From: an uncultured Sulfitobacter sp.
GTDB taxonomy: Bacteria > Pseudomonadota > Alphaproteobacteria > Rhodobacterales > Rhodobacteraceae
Direction of reading: 5' to 3'
NCBI GenBank assembly: GCA_937923365.1
Contig: CALAIJ010000128.1
Coordinates: 1-16,882, forward strand
DNA: 16,882 bases
Below are positions 7,339 to 13,648 of this stretch, one piece after another; the stretch's first letter is position 1; every line of letters begins with the position of its first letter. The notes beneath the pieces were generated by a model that saw only the letters and a list, made by a program, of their open reading frames with translations, searched no databases and had not been told where the DNA came from. The translations under genes were made by a program, and so were the position numbers.

Positions 7339-7368
7339 TAGATATATTCGCTAAATCGAATATGTCAA
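7339..7368 (-). promoter_or_regulatory. sigma70 promoter of the persulfide operon
   Basis: On the - strand there is a perfect TTGACA (-35, bases 7368-7363), followed after 16 bases by TATATC (-10, bases 7346-7341); TATCTA at 18 bases is an alternative. The dioxygenase ATG is about 40 bases further on. The -35 overlaps the stop codon of the upstream small membrane gene. The spacer is occupied by the palindromic operator listed separately. Confidence 0.75.
7341..7366. promoter_or_regulatory. palindromic operator, likely for an SqrR/BigR (ArsR family) repressor
   Basis: GATATATTCG and CGAATATGTC face each other across CTAAAT, with nine of ten positions paired. The core reads ATTC-N8-GAAT (7346-7361), which as I recall is the form of the Rhodobacter SqrR site. 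It lies exactly between the -35 and -10 of the operon promoter, where a bound repressor would block RNA polymerase. No ArsR-family gene is in the window, so the repressor would act from elsewhere. Confidence 0.72.
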
Positions 7369-7604
7369 CCCAGCGAGATACCCACAATCACCATCATCAA
7401 CCCAATCACCGACAGAAACAAGGCGCCCAGGTTCAGCGGCATGACTGATTGCAACGTGGCGCGCATGGCTGCGTCATCCTGGCCGTCACGCTTGGCGCGG
7501 CGCACTTTTGCAATGCACCAGAACAGCCCCAAAAGGCCCAGAACAGAGATCCCTGCTCCGGTCCAGATCAGTATGTCGAAAACAGAAATTCCAGTGTCAT
7601 CCAT
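7365..7604 (-). CDS. small two-helix membrane protein
   Basis: This is a 79-residue protein starting MDDTGISVFDILIW, with hydrophobic helices at about 7-30 and 57-78 and a basic, polar loop between them (KVRRAKRDGQDD). I do not recognise a named family; it resembles small conserved membrane proteins of Rhodobacterales. The ATG at 7604 is chosen because it directly precedes the first helix, though no clear ribosome binding site is seen; an in-frame extension upstream is basic, rich in cysteine and of low plausibility. It lies upstream of the sulfur operon on the same strand, but the operon has its own promoter at its 3' end. It is divergent from gapR. Confidence 0.65.
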   Translation of the reverse strand: MDDTGISVFDILIWTGAGISVLGLLGLFWCIAKVRRAKRDGQDDAAMRATLQSVMPLNLGALFLSVIGLMMVIVGISLG

Positions 7605-7697
7605 AGCGCAGGGATTATGGCAATCTGCCCGCATCGGCAAGACCCGCTTGCGGGGCGCGCATGTGCCGCGTAACACAGGCCAAAATCTGGACAGCGC

Positions 7698-7702
7698 AGG
7701 AG
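7698..7702 (+). promoter_or_regulatory. ribosome binding site fixing the gapR start
   Basis: AGGAG lies six bases before the ATG at 7709. It rules out the longer in-frame start at 7661, which would add a 16-residue N-terminus not found in the family. Confidence 0.75.
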
Positions 7703-7708
7703 CACCCC

Positions 7709-7993
7709 ATGACCGACACAAGCACAAACCCCGAAGTTGTTGAACAGCAGGGCGATGCGACATACCGCGTCACAGCCAACGAATTGCGCCAGTTCGTTGA
7801 GCGGATCGAGCGTCTGGATGCGGAAAAGAAAGACCTTGCCGAACAGCAGAAAGAAGTGATGGCCGAGGCCAAGGCGCGCGGCTACGACACCAAGGTGATG
7901 CGCAAGGTCATTGCCCTGCGCAAGCGCGATGCGGATGACATTGCCGAAGAGGAAGCGGTGCTGGAGATGTACAAGGAAGCGCTGGGCATGTGA
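7709..7993 (+). CDS. gapR: GapR nucleoid-associated protein (DUF2312)
   Basis: The 94-residue protein has the family core YRVTANELRQFVERIERL (about 19-36), then a charged coiled coil (DAEKKDLAEQQKEVMAEAKARGYD) and the RKVIALRKRDADDIAEEE stretch, ending MYKEALGM. In Caulobacter GapR clamps overtwisted DNA ahead of replication and transcription complexes and helps topoisomerases; this is family knowledge. The protein is nearly all helix and its length is as expected. It is transcribed alone and is followed within two bases of its stop by a short hairpin. Function is assigned with high confidence from sequence alone. Confidence 0.93.
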   Translation: MTDTSTNPEVVEQQGDATYRVTANELRQFVERIERLDAEKKDLAEQQKEVMAEAKARGYDTKVMRKVIALRKRDADDIAEEEAVLEMYKEALGM

Positions 7994-8011
7994 GGGAGCC
8001 CTGCGGCTCCT
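7994..8011 (+). terminator. short hairpin after gapR, possible weak terminator
   Basis: GGAGCC and GGCTCC pair across a four-base loop directly after the gapR stop. No run of T follows, so it may protect the 3' end or terminate only weakly. Confidence 0.4.
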
Positions 8012-8054
8012 AACGACTTGTAAGGGAATTGTGTATACGCCTGCTCGGTGACTT

Positions 8055-8954
8055 TTGCTGAAACGGGATGCACAGACCTTGCCTTACAAGCTGATACTTG
8101 CCTTGTGTCTTGCCGCGCTGTTGGCGCCGGTCCCGCGACCGGCGCTTGCGGCGGCCGAGGATTTGCAGCTTGTCACGCACCGGATCAATCTGGCCGGGCG
8201 CCAGCGCATGCTGACGCAATTGATGACCAAATCCGCCTGTCTGGCGATGCTTGGCGTGAATGCCGCGCTGAATGCAGAGCGGGCGTTTATTGCCTCGGTC
8301 GAGTTTGATAGCGTCCTGCAAGGGCTGATTAAGGGCCACGAAAGGCTAAAGCTGCAGGCGGAAGGCGATGCAAAGACCCTGGCGCTCTTGCAGGAGGTTG
8401 AACAATTGGCATCACGGCTGACGCCTTCGATCCGGCAGCTGGCCTCGAACGATCGGCACAGCGTTGTGGTGCGGCTGATCCTGCGCAACGACGATCCCAC
8501 GCTAAAAATGATGAACAAGGCCGTGGGCCGCATCGCTAAAGGCCGCAAGGACGCGCCCGATCAGGCGCGCACGCAGCACACCATCAACGAAGTGGGCCGC
8601 CAGCGGATGCTCAGCCAGAAGATCGCCAAGAACGTCTGCCTGATCAAGGCGGGTCTCAGCACGCCACGTGACCGTGTGGCGCTAAACAAGGACATCGGCT
8701 ACCTCAGCGTCGTGCTGCGCAGCCTCACTGAGCCGGTGCCGCCCGACCACCTCGCGCCGCCGCCTACCGCCGCCATTCGCGCTGAATTGCGCCGCGCCGC
8801 ACGTAGCTGGAAGATGCTCAAGCCCAAGATCGAACGCGTCGTGTCCGGCCTGCCGGTTAAGCTTGAAACACTTGATGAGATCGACCTTGGCAGCCTCGAA
8901 ATCCTTGATGCGATGAACACGGCTGCCAACTTGTGGGTCGCACAGACGCGATAG
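8055..8954 (+). CDS. exported protein with two PilJ/NarX-type sensory modules
   Basis: The protein has about 299 residues. A signal peptide (residues 1 to about 32, ending RPALA) is followed by two copies of the PilJ/NarX N-terminal module (PF13675-like), each marked by a related motif: [20 protein letters not shown] at 44-63 and [20 protein letters not shown] at 177-196. In NarX/NarQ the comparable P-box helix binds nitrate or nitrite, and in PilJ the module is the periplasmic part of a pilus chemoreceptor. Here no kinase, HAMP or chemoreceptor domain follows, so it is a stand-alone periplasmic protein, perhaps a ligand binder. No ATG precedes the signal peptide: an in-frame TGA lies at 8049-8051, leaving TTG at 8055 or CTG at 8058 as start, with GGTGA a few bases before. 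The exact start is uncertain. Confidence 0.78.
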   Translation: MLKRDAQTLPYKLILALCLAALLAPVPRPALAAAEDLQLVTHRINLAGRQRMLTQLMTKSACLAMLGVNAALNAERAFIASVEFDSVLQGLIKGHERLKLQAEGDAKTLALLQEVEQLASRLTPSIRQLASNDRHSVVVRLILRNDDPTLKMMNKAVGRIAKGRKDAPDQARTQHTINEVGRQRMLSQKIAKNVCLIKAGLSTPRDRVALNKDIGYLSVVLRSLTEPVPPDHLAPPPTAAIRAELRRAARSWKMLKPKIERVVSGLPVKLETLDEIDLGSLEILDAMNTAANLWVAQTR

Positions 8955-8957
8955 AAC

Positions 8958-8973
8958 GTGGCACCTGCGCCAC
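8958..8973 (+). terminator. small hairpin after the PilJ-type gene
   Basis: GTGGC and GCCAC pair across a six-base loop just after the stop codon. It lacks a T run and is weak at best. Confidence 0.3.
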
Positions 8974-8979
8974 TGCCTC

Positions 8980-9008
8980 TTGCATGCCGCTGCCAACCCC
9001 CCTAGAAG
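8980..9008 (+). promoter_or_regulatory. candidate promoter of tig
   Basis: TTGCAT (8980-8985) and TAGAAG (9003-9008) are separated by 17 bases and lie about 55 bases before the tig ATG. The match is moderate. Confidence 0.4.
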
Positions 9009-9063
9009 GACTGAAATTTTCCCCGTGCGCCCTGCGCGTGCGGCCTTATTTCATGGAGCAAAC

Positions 9064-10395
9064 ATGCAGGTCACCGAGACGCTGAACGACGGTCTGAAAC
9101 GCGGCTACAACATCACAGTCACCGCCGAGGAGCTTGAGGCCAAGATTCACGAAAAGCTGGTTGAGGCACAGCCCGAAGTCGAGATGAAGGGCTTCCGTAA
9201 GGGCAAAGTGCCAATGGCGCTGATGAAAAAGCAGTTTGGCCAGCGTGTTGTGGGTGAAGCCATGCAGGAAGCCATCGACGGCGCCATGGGTGAGCATTTC
9301 GAGACATCCGGCGACCGGCCTGCGATGCAGCCCGAAGTCAAGATGACCAACGAGGACTGGAAAGAAGGCGACGACGTCGAAGTCACCATGTCTTACGAAG
9401 CGCTGCCCGAAATTCCCGAGCTAGACCTGAGCAAGGTCAAGTTGGAGAAGCTGGTCGTCAAAGCTGACGATGAGGCCATCGCGGAAGCGCTCGCCAATCT
9501 GGCAGAGACCGCACAGGACTTCGCCCCACGCAAGAAGGGCGCCAAGGCCAAGGACGGCGATCAGGTGGTCATCGACTTCCTGGGCAAAGTTGACGGCGAA
9601 GCGTTCGAGGGCGGTGCGGCAGATGACTATCCTCTGGTGCTTGGCTCAAACTCCTTCATCCCCGGTTTCGAAGAGCAGTTGGTCGGTGTCAAAGCCGGTG
9701 ACGAGAAAGCTGTCACCGTGTCCTTCCCTGACGAATATCAGGCAGAGCATCTGGCAGGCAAAGAGGCCGTGTTTGATTGCACTGTCAAAGAAGTCAAAGA
9801 GCCTGTTGCCGCCGAGATTAACGACGATCTGGCCAAAAAGTTCGGCTCTGATGATCTGGACGCGCTGAAGGCACAAATCGCCGAGCGTCTGGAGGCCGAG
9901 TACACAGGCGCGTCGCGCGCCGTGATGAAGCGCGGCCTGCTGGATCAGCTCGACAAGATGGTCGATTTCGACCTGCCGCCGTCACTGCTCGACGCCGAAG
10001 CGGGCCAGATTGCACACCAGTTGTGGCATGAGGAAAACCCCGAGGTCGAAGGCCACGATCACCCCGAGATCGAGACAACAGACGAGCACAAAAAACTGGC
10101 AACACGCCGCGTGCGTCTGGGACTGTTGTTGGCAGAACTGGGTCAGAAAGCCGAAGTGGAAGTCACCGACGCCGAGATGACCCAGGCAATCATGAATCAA
10201 GCGCGCCAGTATCCTGGCCAGGAACGTCAGTTCTTTGAGTTCGTGCAGCAGAACCAGCAAATGCAGCAGCAGTTGCGCGCACCTTTGTTTGAAGACAAGG
10301 TTGTCGATCACATCGCCGAGCAAGGCAAAGTGACCGAGAAAGAGGTCTCCAAAGAGGATCTGCAGAAAGCTGTCGAGGCGCTTGAGGAAGAGTAA
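9064..10395 (+). CDS. tig: trigger factor (ribosome-associated chaperone)
   Basis: The protein has 443 residues and the usual three parts. The N-terminal ribosome-binding domain carries GFRKGKVP (residues 43-50), the signature loop that docks on ribosomal protein L23. An FKBP-type prolyl isomerase domain spans about 160-245 ([32 protein letters not shown]). The rest is the helical chaperone domain, ending in an acidic tail. Trigger factor shields nascent chains at the ribosome exit. The ATG at 9064 is preferred because GGAG lies five bases before it and [10 protein letters not shown] is the family N-terminus; an in-frame start 28 codons earlier has no family support. It ends at a strong terminator shared with the convergent oxidase. 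Confidence 0.97.
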   Translation: MQVTETLNDGLKRGYNITVTAEELEAKIHEKLVEAQPEVEMKGFRKGKVPMALMKKQFGQRVVGEAMQEAIDGAMGEHFETSGDRPAMQPEVKMTNEDWKEGDDVEVTMSYEALPEIPELDLSKVKLEKLVVKADDEAIAEALANLAETAQDFAPRKKGAKAKDGDQVVIDFLGKVDGEAFEGGAADDYPLVLGSNSFIPGFEEQLVGVKAGDEKAVTVSFPDEYQAEHLAGKEAVFDCTVKEVKEPVAAEINDDLAKKFGSDDLDALKAQIAERLEAEYTGASRAVMKRGLLDQLDKMVDFDLPPSLLDAEAGQIAHQLWHEENPEVEGHDHPEIETTDEHKKLATRRVRLGLLLAELGQKAEVEVTDAEMTQAIMNQARQYPGQERQFFEFVQQNQQMQQQLRAPLFEDKVVDHIAEQGKVTEKEVSKEDLQKAVEALEEE

Positions 10396-10419
10396 CTTCC
10401 AAGCGACACCGGAATAGAG

Positions 10420-10449
10420 AAGGGCCACCCAAACGGGGTGGCCCTTTTT
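10420..10449. terminator. bidirectional rho-independent terminator between tig and aox
   Basis: AAGGGCCACCC pairs with GGGTGGCCCTT around a short loop, followed by TTTTT on the + strand. On the - strand the hairpin is followed by CTTCTCT, so it can also serve the oxidase gene. Confidence 0.9.
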
Positions 10450-10474
10450 CGTTCAGGGGGGGGCGAGCTGGTGC

Positions 10475-11107
10475 TTAGGCCGCCATCTCGTCCGCAAGTT
10501 CGTGGTTGCGGTCGCGGTGCCCTGCTTCATCGGCACGCACGGCAATGACCACATCGCGCAGGGTGGCGTCTGGCCCAAGATCCCAATAGTCGATGGCCAA
10601 TTGCGGGGCGGCCACGTTTTCGACGGCGCCTGCATCGATTTCCGCAAGATATTGGGTGTAGCTGATCACTGCTTCTTCCTCCAGATAGCCGACGATGCGA
10701 TGTGCGACGCGCGGCGCAAAAAGGTAGAGAAAGAAGTAGATATTGTAGAACACCGCTTGACCCAACATGATCAGGGTCCGTTCAAAGCGCGAAGGTTCTG
10801 CGATGTGGATGAAGGTCATCAGATGCATCCTTTCGTTTTCCGCTTCATCCAGCAGCTCGCGAATCCAGCCCTGATCATCACGGATGTGGCGCACGGATTT
10901 CAGGTGTTGCAGCAGGCCACCTACCATGCCCGGTACTGCGGCCACGGTTTCAAGCACGACAGCGCGGTGGCCATACCGCTTGGCGAAAAAGCGGTCGGCC
11001 ACCACGCGCATCGCCTTTACCGTGCGCAGGGCGATGCGGTCTTTCAGGTCTTTGGGTGGCGTGTGCTTGGTCAAATCGCCGTCATGACGGCTGGACATGT
11101 CGAACAT
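10475..11107 (-). CDS. aox: alternative oxidase (cyanide-insensitive ubiquinol oxidase)
   Basis: The 210-residue protein contains every di-iron motif of the family: LETVAAVPG (E53), [10 protein letters not shown] (E92, H95), LEEEA (143-145 region) and [11 protein letters not shown] (E194, H197). The enzyme passes electrons from ubiquinol to oxygen without pumping protons, sitting in one leaflet of the inner membrane. Bacterial versions are about this size and lack the plant N-terminal regulatory cysteine region. The ATG at 11107 has GGGAG nine bases upstream; an earlier in-frame start at 11233 would add 42 residues without family character. It is divergent from a DMT permease across about 160 bases that hold an inverted repeat, and convergent with tig. 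In other bacteria such oxidases answer to nitric oxide or respiratory inhibition; I see no clear NsrR or FNR site here. Confidence 0.95.
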   Translation of the reverse strand: MFDMSSRHDGDLTKHTPPKDLKDRIALRTVKAMRVVADRFFAKRYGHRAVVLETVAAVPGMVGGLLQHLKSVRHIRDDQGWIRELLDEAENERMHLMTFIHIAEPSRFERTLIMLGQAVFYNIYFFLYLFAPRVAHRIVGYLEEEAVISYTQYLAEIDAGAVENVAAPQLAIDYWDLGPDATLRDVVIAVRADEAGHRDRNHELADEMAA

Positions 11108-11168
11108 TGTAAGGCTCCCGTCTTGTTTCAATTGATAGATGGGGGGGCGTGTGGAACGCTCAATACGA

Positions 11169-11222
11169 TGCGTCAATTTGCGCAGCTTTGCAGGGGCGTG
11201 TTCGCAAGGACACATTGACGCA
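11169..11222. repeat. 9-bp inverted repeat in the aox/DMT divergent promoter region
   Basis: TGCGTCAAT at 11169-11177 is the exact reverse complement of ATTGACGCA at 11214-11222, with 36 bases between. Each arm contains TTGACG pointing towards one of the two divergent genes, so they could be -35 elements or half-sites of a shared regulator. No good -10 follows either one at 17 bases. Confidence 0.5.
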
Positions 11223-11269
11223 GGCGCCCTCATGAGGCACCTCTACAGGGAATTTGAAAGGCATTTTTC

Positions 11270-12154
11270 TTGAGCGCCCAATCCCCGACGCAGAACAATG
11301 CCAACCTGTTTGGCAGTCTTTGGATGGTTGCCGCAATGGCTGCCTTTGCAATCGAAGACGCATGCGTCAAAGCCGCGTCAGTTACGCTGCCAATTGGCCA
11401 AATCCTGATCCTGTTCGGGGCAGGGGGTGCGCTGATCTTTGCGTTATTGATGCGGCGAAACGGAACGCCGTTGTTCGTGCGCGAAGCAGTGTCACGCCCC
11501 ATGTGCATCCGCGTGTTCTTCGAGATTACAGGCCGCTTGTTCTATGTCCTCGCGATATCTCTGATCCCGCTGTCTGCGGCGACGGTGATTTTGCAAGCCA
11601 CTCCGCTGGTTGTTGTGATCGGTGCCGCGCTGGTGTTCGGAGAGAGCGTTGGCTGGCGCAGGTGGGTCGCCGTTTTTGTCGGCCTTGCAGGGGTTGTTGT
11701 GATTATCCAGCCTGGCGCAGAGAGTTTTTCCGTTCTATCGATCCTTGCAGTGATTGGCATGATCGGATTTGCAGGGAGAGATCTGGCAAGCCGTGCCGCG
11801 CCCGCGTCTTTGGGCACTCTGGCCTTGGGGTTTTACGGCTTTCTGGCCATCGTCGTCGCAGGGGCGCTTTACGCGCTTTGGCAAGGCGTCCCGTTTGTAC
11901 AGCCAAGAGGGGTGGTCCTGCTACAGCTTGCAGCAGCGACCCTTGCAGGCGTCACCGCTTATGCCTGCCTGATGAAAGCAATGCGCACAGGCGAAGTCGC
12001 GGCGGTTACGCCATTTCGCTACACACGATTGCTGTTCGGCATTGGCATCGGGGTCATGTTCTTTGACGAAAAACTGAATGCAGCGATGTTCCTTGGTGCC
12101 GGATTGATCGTTCTGTCAGGGCTATTCATCCTTTGGCACAGCAAGCAGCGTTGA
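11270..12154 (+). CDS. DMT-superfamily permease (EamA domains)
   Basis: The 294-residue inner membrane protein has about ten hydrophobic helices arranged as two EamA repeats. The N-terminal segment NLFGSLWMVAAMAAFAIEDA and the final FFDEKLNAAMFLGAGLIVLSG are typical of the drug/metabolite transporter family, whose members export or import varied small metabolites; the substrate cannot be predicted. The start is taken as TTG at 11270, eight bases after AAAGG, because the family N-terminus begins just there; the next ATG falls inside the first helix. It is divergent from the alternative oxidase and faces the ribosomal operon across a hairpin terminator. Confidence 0.88.
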   Translation: MSAQSPTQNNANLFGSLWMVAAMAAFAIEDACVKAASVTLPIGQILILFGAGGALIFALLMRRNGTPLFVREAVSRPMCIRVFFEITGRLFYVLAISLIPLSAATVILQATPLVVVIGAALVFGESVGWRRWVAVFVGLAGVVVIIQPGAESFSVLSILAVIGMIGFAGRDLASRAAPASLGTLALGFYGFLAIVVAGALYALWQGVPFVQPRGVVLLQLAAATLAGVTAYACLMKAMRTGEVAAVTPFRYTRLLFGIGIGVMFFDEKLNAAMFLGAGLIVLSGLFILWHSKQR

Positions 12155-12172
12155 ACGCCGCGCAAAAGAAAA

Positions 12173-12197
12173 CGCCGCGCGATACCCTCGCGCGGCG
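12173..12197. terminator. terminator of the rpsF-rpsR-rplI operon, possibly bidirectional
   Basis: CGCCGCGCG and CGCGCGGCG form a nine-pair stem across a seven-base loop. On the - strand it is followed by TTTTCTTTT, a good terminator for rplI. In the + direction the tail CTTCAATTTT is weaker. AACGCCGCGC occurs twice as a direct repeat (12154-12163 and 12171-12180), so an alternative pairing is possible. Confidence 0.82.
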
Positions 12198-12224
12198 CTT
12201 CAATTTTGCAAAAAGAGGAAAGGC

Positions 12225-12872
12225 TTAGTTGCCTGTCGTCTCTTCCTGATCGCCAGAGGCCGCGTCGTCCTCGGCAGGGGCTTCAACCGCCTCGGCCAGG
12301 TCATCGTCCTCGGAGGCAGCAGCACCGATATCGTCGAACAACTCTGCGATCTCGAATTCTGCTTCTGCTTCTTCCTCGGCGGCCAGTTCCTGAATGGACT
12401 TGCCGGAGGCTTGCAGTTCCGCTTCCTCGGGGGAGCGGGCGACGTTCAGCTCAATCGTGGCGCTGACTTCGGGGTGGAGAACCACCTCAACGTCATGCAC
12501 GCCCAGATACTTGATCGGCGCTGTCAGAACGACCTGCTTGCGGTCTACGGTGAAACCTTCGGCAGTTGCCGCATCAGCCGCGTCACGGGTGGTGACGGAG
12601 CCGTACAAGGCGCCCGCGTCAGAGGCAGAGCGGATCACGATGAACTGCTGGCCGTCCAGCTTGGCCGACATGGCTTCGGCTTCTTTCTTGGTCTCGAGGT
12701 TTTGTGCCTCAAGCTGGGATTTGCGTCCCTCGAATGCTTCGACGTTGGCCTTGGACGCAGACAGCGCCTTGCCTTGTGGCAGCAGGTAGTTGCGCGCATA
12801 GCCGGGCTTTACGTCCACGACTTCGCCCATTTGGCCCAGTTTGGCCACGCGTTCCAGAAGGATAACTTGCAT
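12225..12872 (-). CDS. rplI: 50S ribosomal protein L9 with long acidic tail
   Basis: The protein has 215 residues. The start [30 protein letters not shown] is the L9 N-terminal domain that binds 23S rRNA, followed by the connecting helix and the C-terminal domain (to about 148). Residues after about 150 form an extension rich in glutamate, aspartate and alanine, making the protein some 65 residues longer than the usual length of about 149. Long acidic L9 tails occur in related alphaproteobacteria as far as I know, so this is not a frameshift artefact; the frame stays open and in character. AAGGAG precedes the start. It is the last gene of the ribosomal cluster, 12 bases after rpsR. Confidence 0.97.
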   Translation of the reverse strand: MQVILLERVAKLGQMGEVVDVKPGYARNYLLPQGKALSASKANVEAFEGRKSQLEAQNLETKKEAEAMSAKLDGQQFIVIRSASDAGALYGSVTTRDAADAATAEGFTVDRKQVVLTAPIKYLGVHDVEVVLHPEVSATIELNVARSPEEAELQASGKSIQELAAEEEAEAEFEIAELFDDIGAAASEDDDLAEAVEAPAEDDAASGDQEETTGN

Positions 12873-12884
12873 GTGCTTTCTCCT

Positions 12885-13112
12885 TTACTTGACGGCGTAG
12901 GGCAGCAGGGCGAGGAAACGGGCGCGTTTGATGGCACGGGCCAGCTCGCGTTGTTTCTTGGCCGATACGGCGGTGATACGGGACGGCACGATTTTGCCAC
13001 GCTCAGAGATGTAGCGTTGCAGCAGACGTGTGTCTTTATAGTCGATCGCAGGTGCGTTGTCGCCCGAGAAGGGGCAGACCTTGCGACGGCGGAAGAATGG
13101 TTTTGCAGCCAT
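12885..13112 (-). CDS. rpsR: 30S ribosomal protein S18
   Basis: The 75-residue protein has the full S18 pattern: [20 protein letters not shown] near the N-terminus, then [28 protein letters not shown] and the basic end [19 protein letters not shown]18 binds S6 and 16S rRNA in the platform of the small subunit. It sits between rpsF (29 bases before) and rplI (12 bases after) in the common bacterial order, with no priB between rpsF and rpsR. Confidence 0.98.
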   Translation of the reverse strand: MAAKPFFRRRKVCPFSGDNAPAIDYKDTRLLQRYISERGKIVPSRITAVSAKKQRELARAIKRARFLALLPYAVK

Positions 13113-13141
13113 TTTAGTATCCTTTCAAAATCAAACCGGAA

Positions 13142-13495
13142 TCAACGGCGTTCGCGACGGGTGTCACGCTCGTCACGCTTTTGCATCTGCACGGAGGGAA
13201 GCTCTTTGTGCTCATCCACTTTGATGGTCAGCACGCGCATCACGTCATCATGCAAGCGCATCAGGCGCTCCATTTCCTGAACGGCGGTCGCTGGTGCGTC
13301 CGAACGCAGGAAGGCATAGTGGCCCTTGCGGTTCTTGTTGATCTTGTAGGCCATTGTTTTGACGCCCCAATACTCGTGATCCACGAGTTTCCCGTCGTTG
13401 TCAGACAGAACGGTGCCAAAATGTTCGATAAGGCCTTCGGCTTGCGTGTTGGACAGGTCCTGACGCGCAATCATAACATGCTCATACAGCGGCAT
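13142..13495 (-). CDS. rpsF: 30S ribosomal protein S6
   Basis: The 117-residue protein starts MPLYEHVMIARQDLSNTQAE and has the S6 core (GVKTMAYKINKNRKGHYAFL, MERLMRLHDDVMRVLTIKVD), ending in a charged tail QKRDERDTRRERR. S6 pairs with S18 in the 30S platform. The ATG at 13495 follows GGAGA at a proper distance; an upstream in-frame extension of 43 codons lacks family support. It is the first gene of the operon, 153 bases downstream of a MATE gene on the same strand, and the gap holds a candidate promoter and hairpins. Confidence 0.97.
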   Translation of the reverse strand: MPLYEHVMIARQDLSNTQAEGLIEHFGTVLSDNDGKLVDHEYWGVKTMAYKINKNRKGHYAFLRSDAPATAVQEMERLMRLHDDVMRVLTIKVDEHKELPSVQMQKRDERDTRRERR

Positions 13496-13567
13496 GGTAT
13501 CTCCATTTATATCAAGGCGCATTTCATAGGCAGGGCAAAATCCTTTGCGGCCCCACCACGAGAGACT

Positions 13568-13601
13568 GCGCGGTTCAAAAAGTCTTGCAAAGGAACCCCG
13601 C
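13568..13601 (-). promoter_or_regulatory. hairpin in the rpsF leader, possible S6:S18 control element
   Basis: On the - strand GCGGGGTTC pairs with GAACCGCGC (eight of nine) across a 16-base loop, about 75 bases before the rpsF start. S6:S18 binds a structured CCG-containing motif in its own leader in many bacteria, and CCG occurs in the 3' arm here. However, if the candidate promoter at 13601-13628 is the real one, most of the 5' arm would not be transcribed, so the assignment is weak. Confidence 0.25.
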
Positions 13602-13628
13602 ATATACACGGATTTTGCAGGCACGCAA
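13601..13628 (-). promoter_or_regulatory. candidate promoter of the rpsF operon
   Basis: On the - strand TTGCGT (13628-13623) and TATATG (13606-13601) are separated by 16 bases, giving a leader of about 100 bases before rpsF. The -35 lies inside the hairpin that follows the MATE gene. Confidence 0.45.
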
Positions 13629-13643
13629 GCGGTGCGGGCCTGC
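13617..13643. terminator. hairpin directly after the MATE gene
   Basis: GCAGGC-A-CGCA pairs with TGCG-G-GCCTGC across a five-base loop, starting five bases after the MATE stop codon. On the MATE strand only AAAATCC follows, so termination would be poor. A T-rich tail (TTTCTTT) is present in the + direction, where no gene needs it. Confidence 0.4.
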
Positions 13644-13648
13644 TTTCT

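Noticed and set aside
5755..7448. Long + strand open frames opposite the sulfur operon
   Set aside because: The - strand carries four certain protein families through the same region; the + strand products are compositionally shadow-like.
11254..12066. 270-codon + strand frame overlapping the DMT permease
   Set aside because: The frame at 11270-12154 gives regular hydrophobic helices and an EamA pattern, whereas this one is Arg- and Cys-rich without helices.
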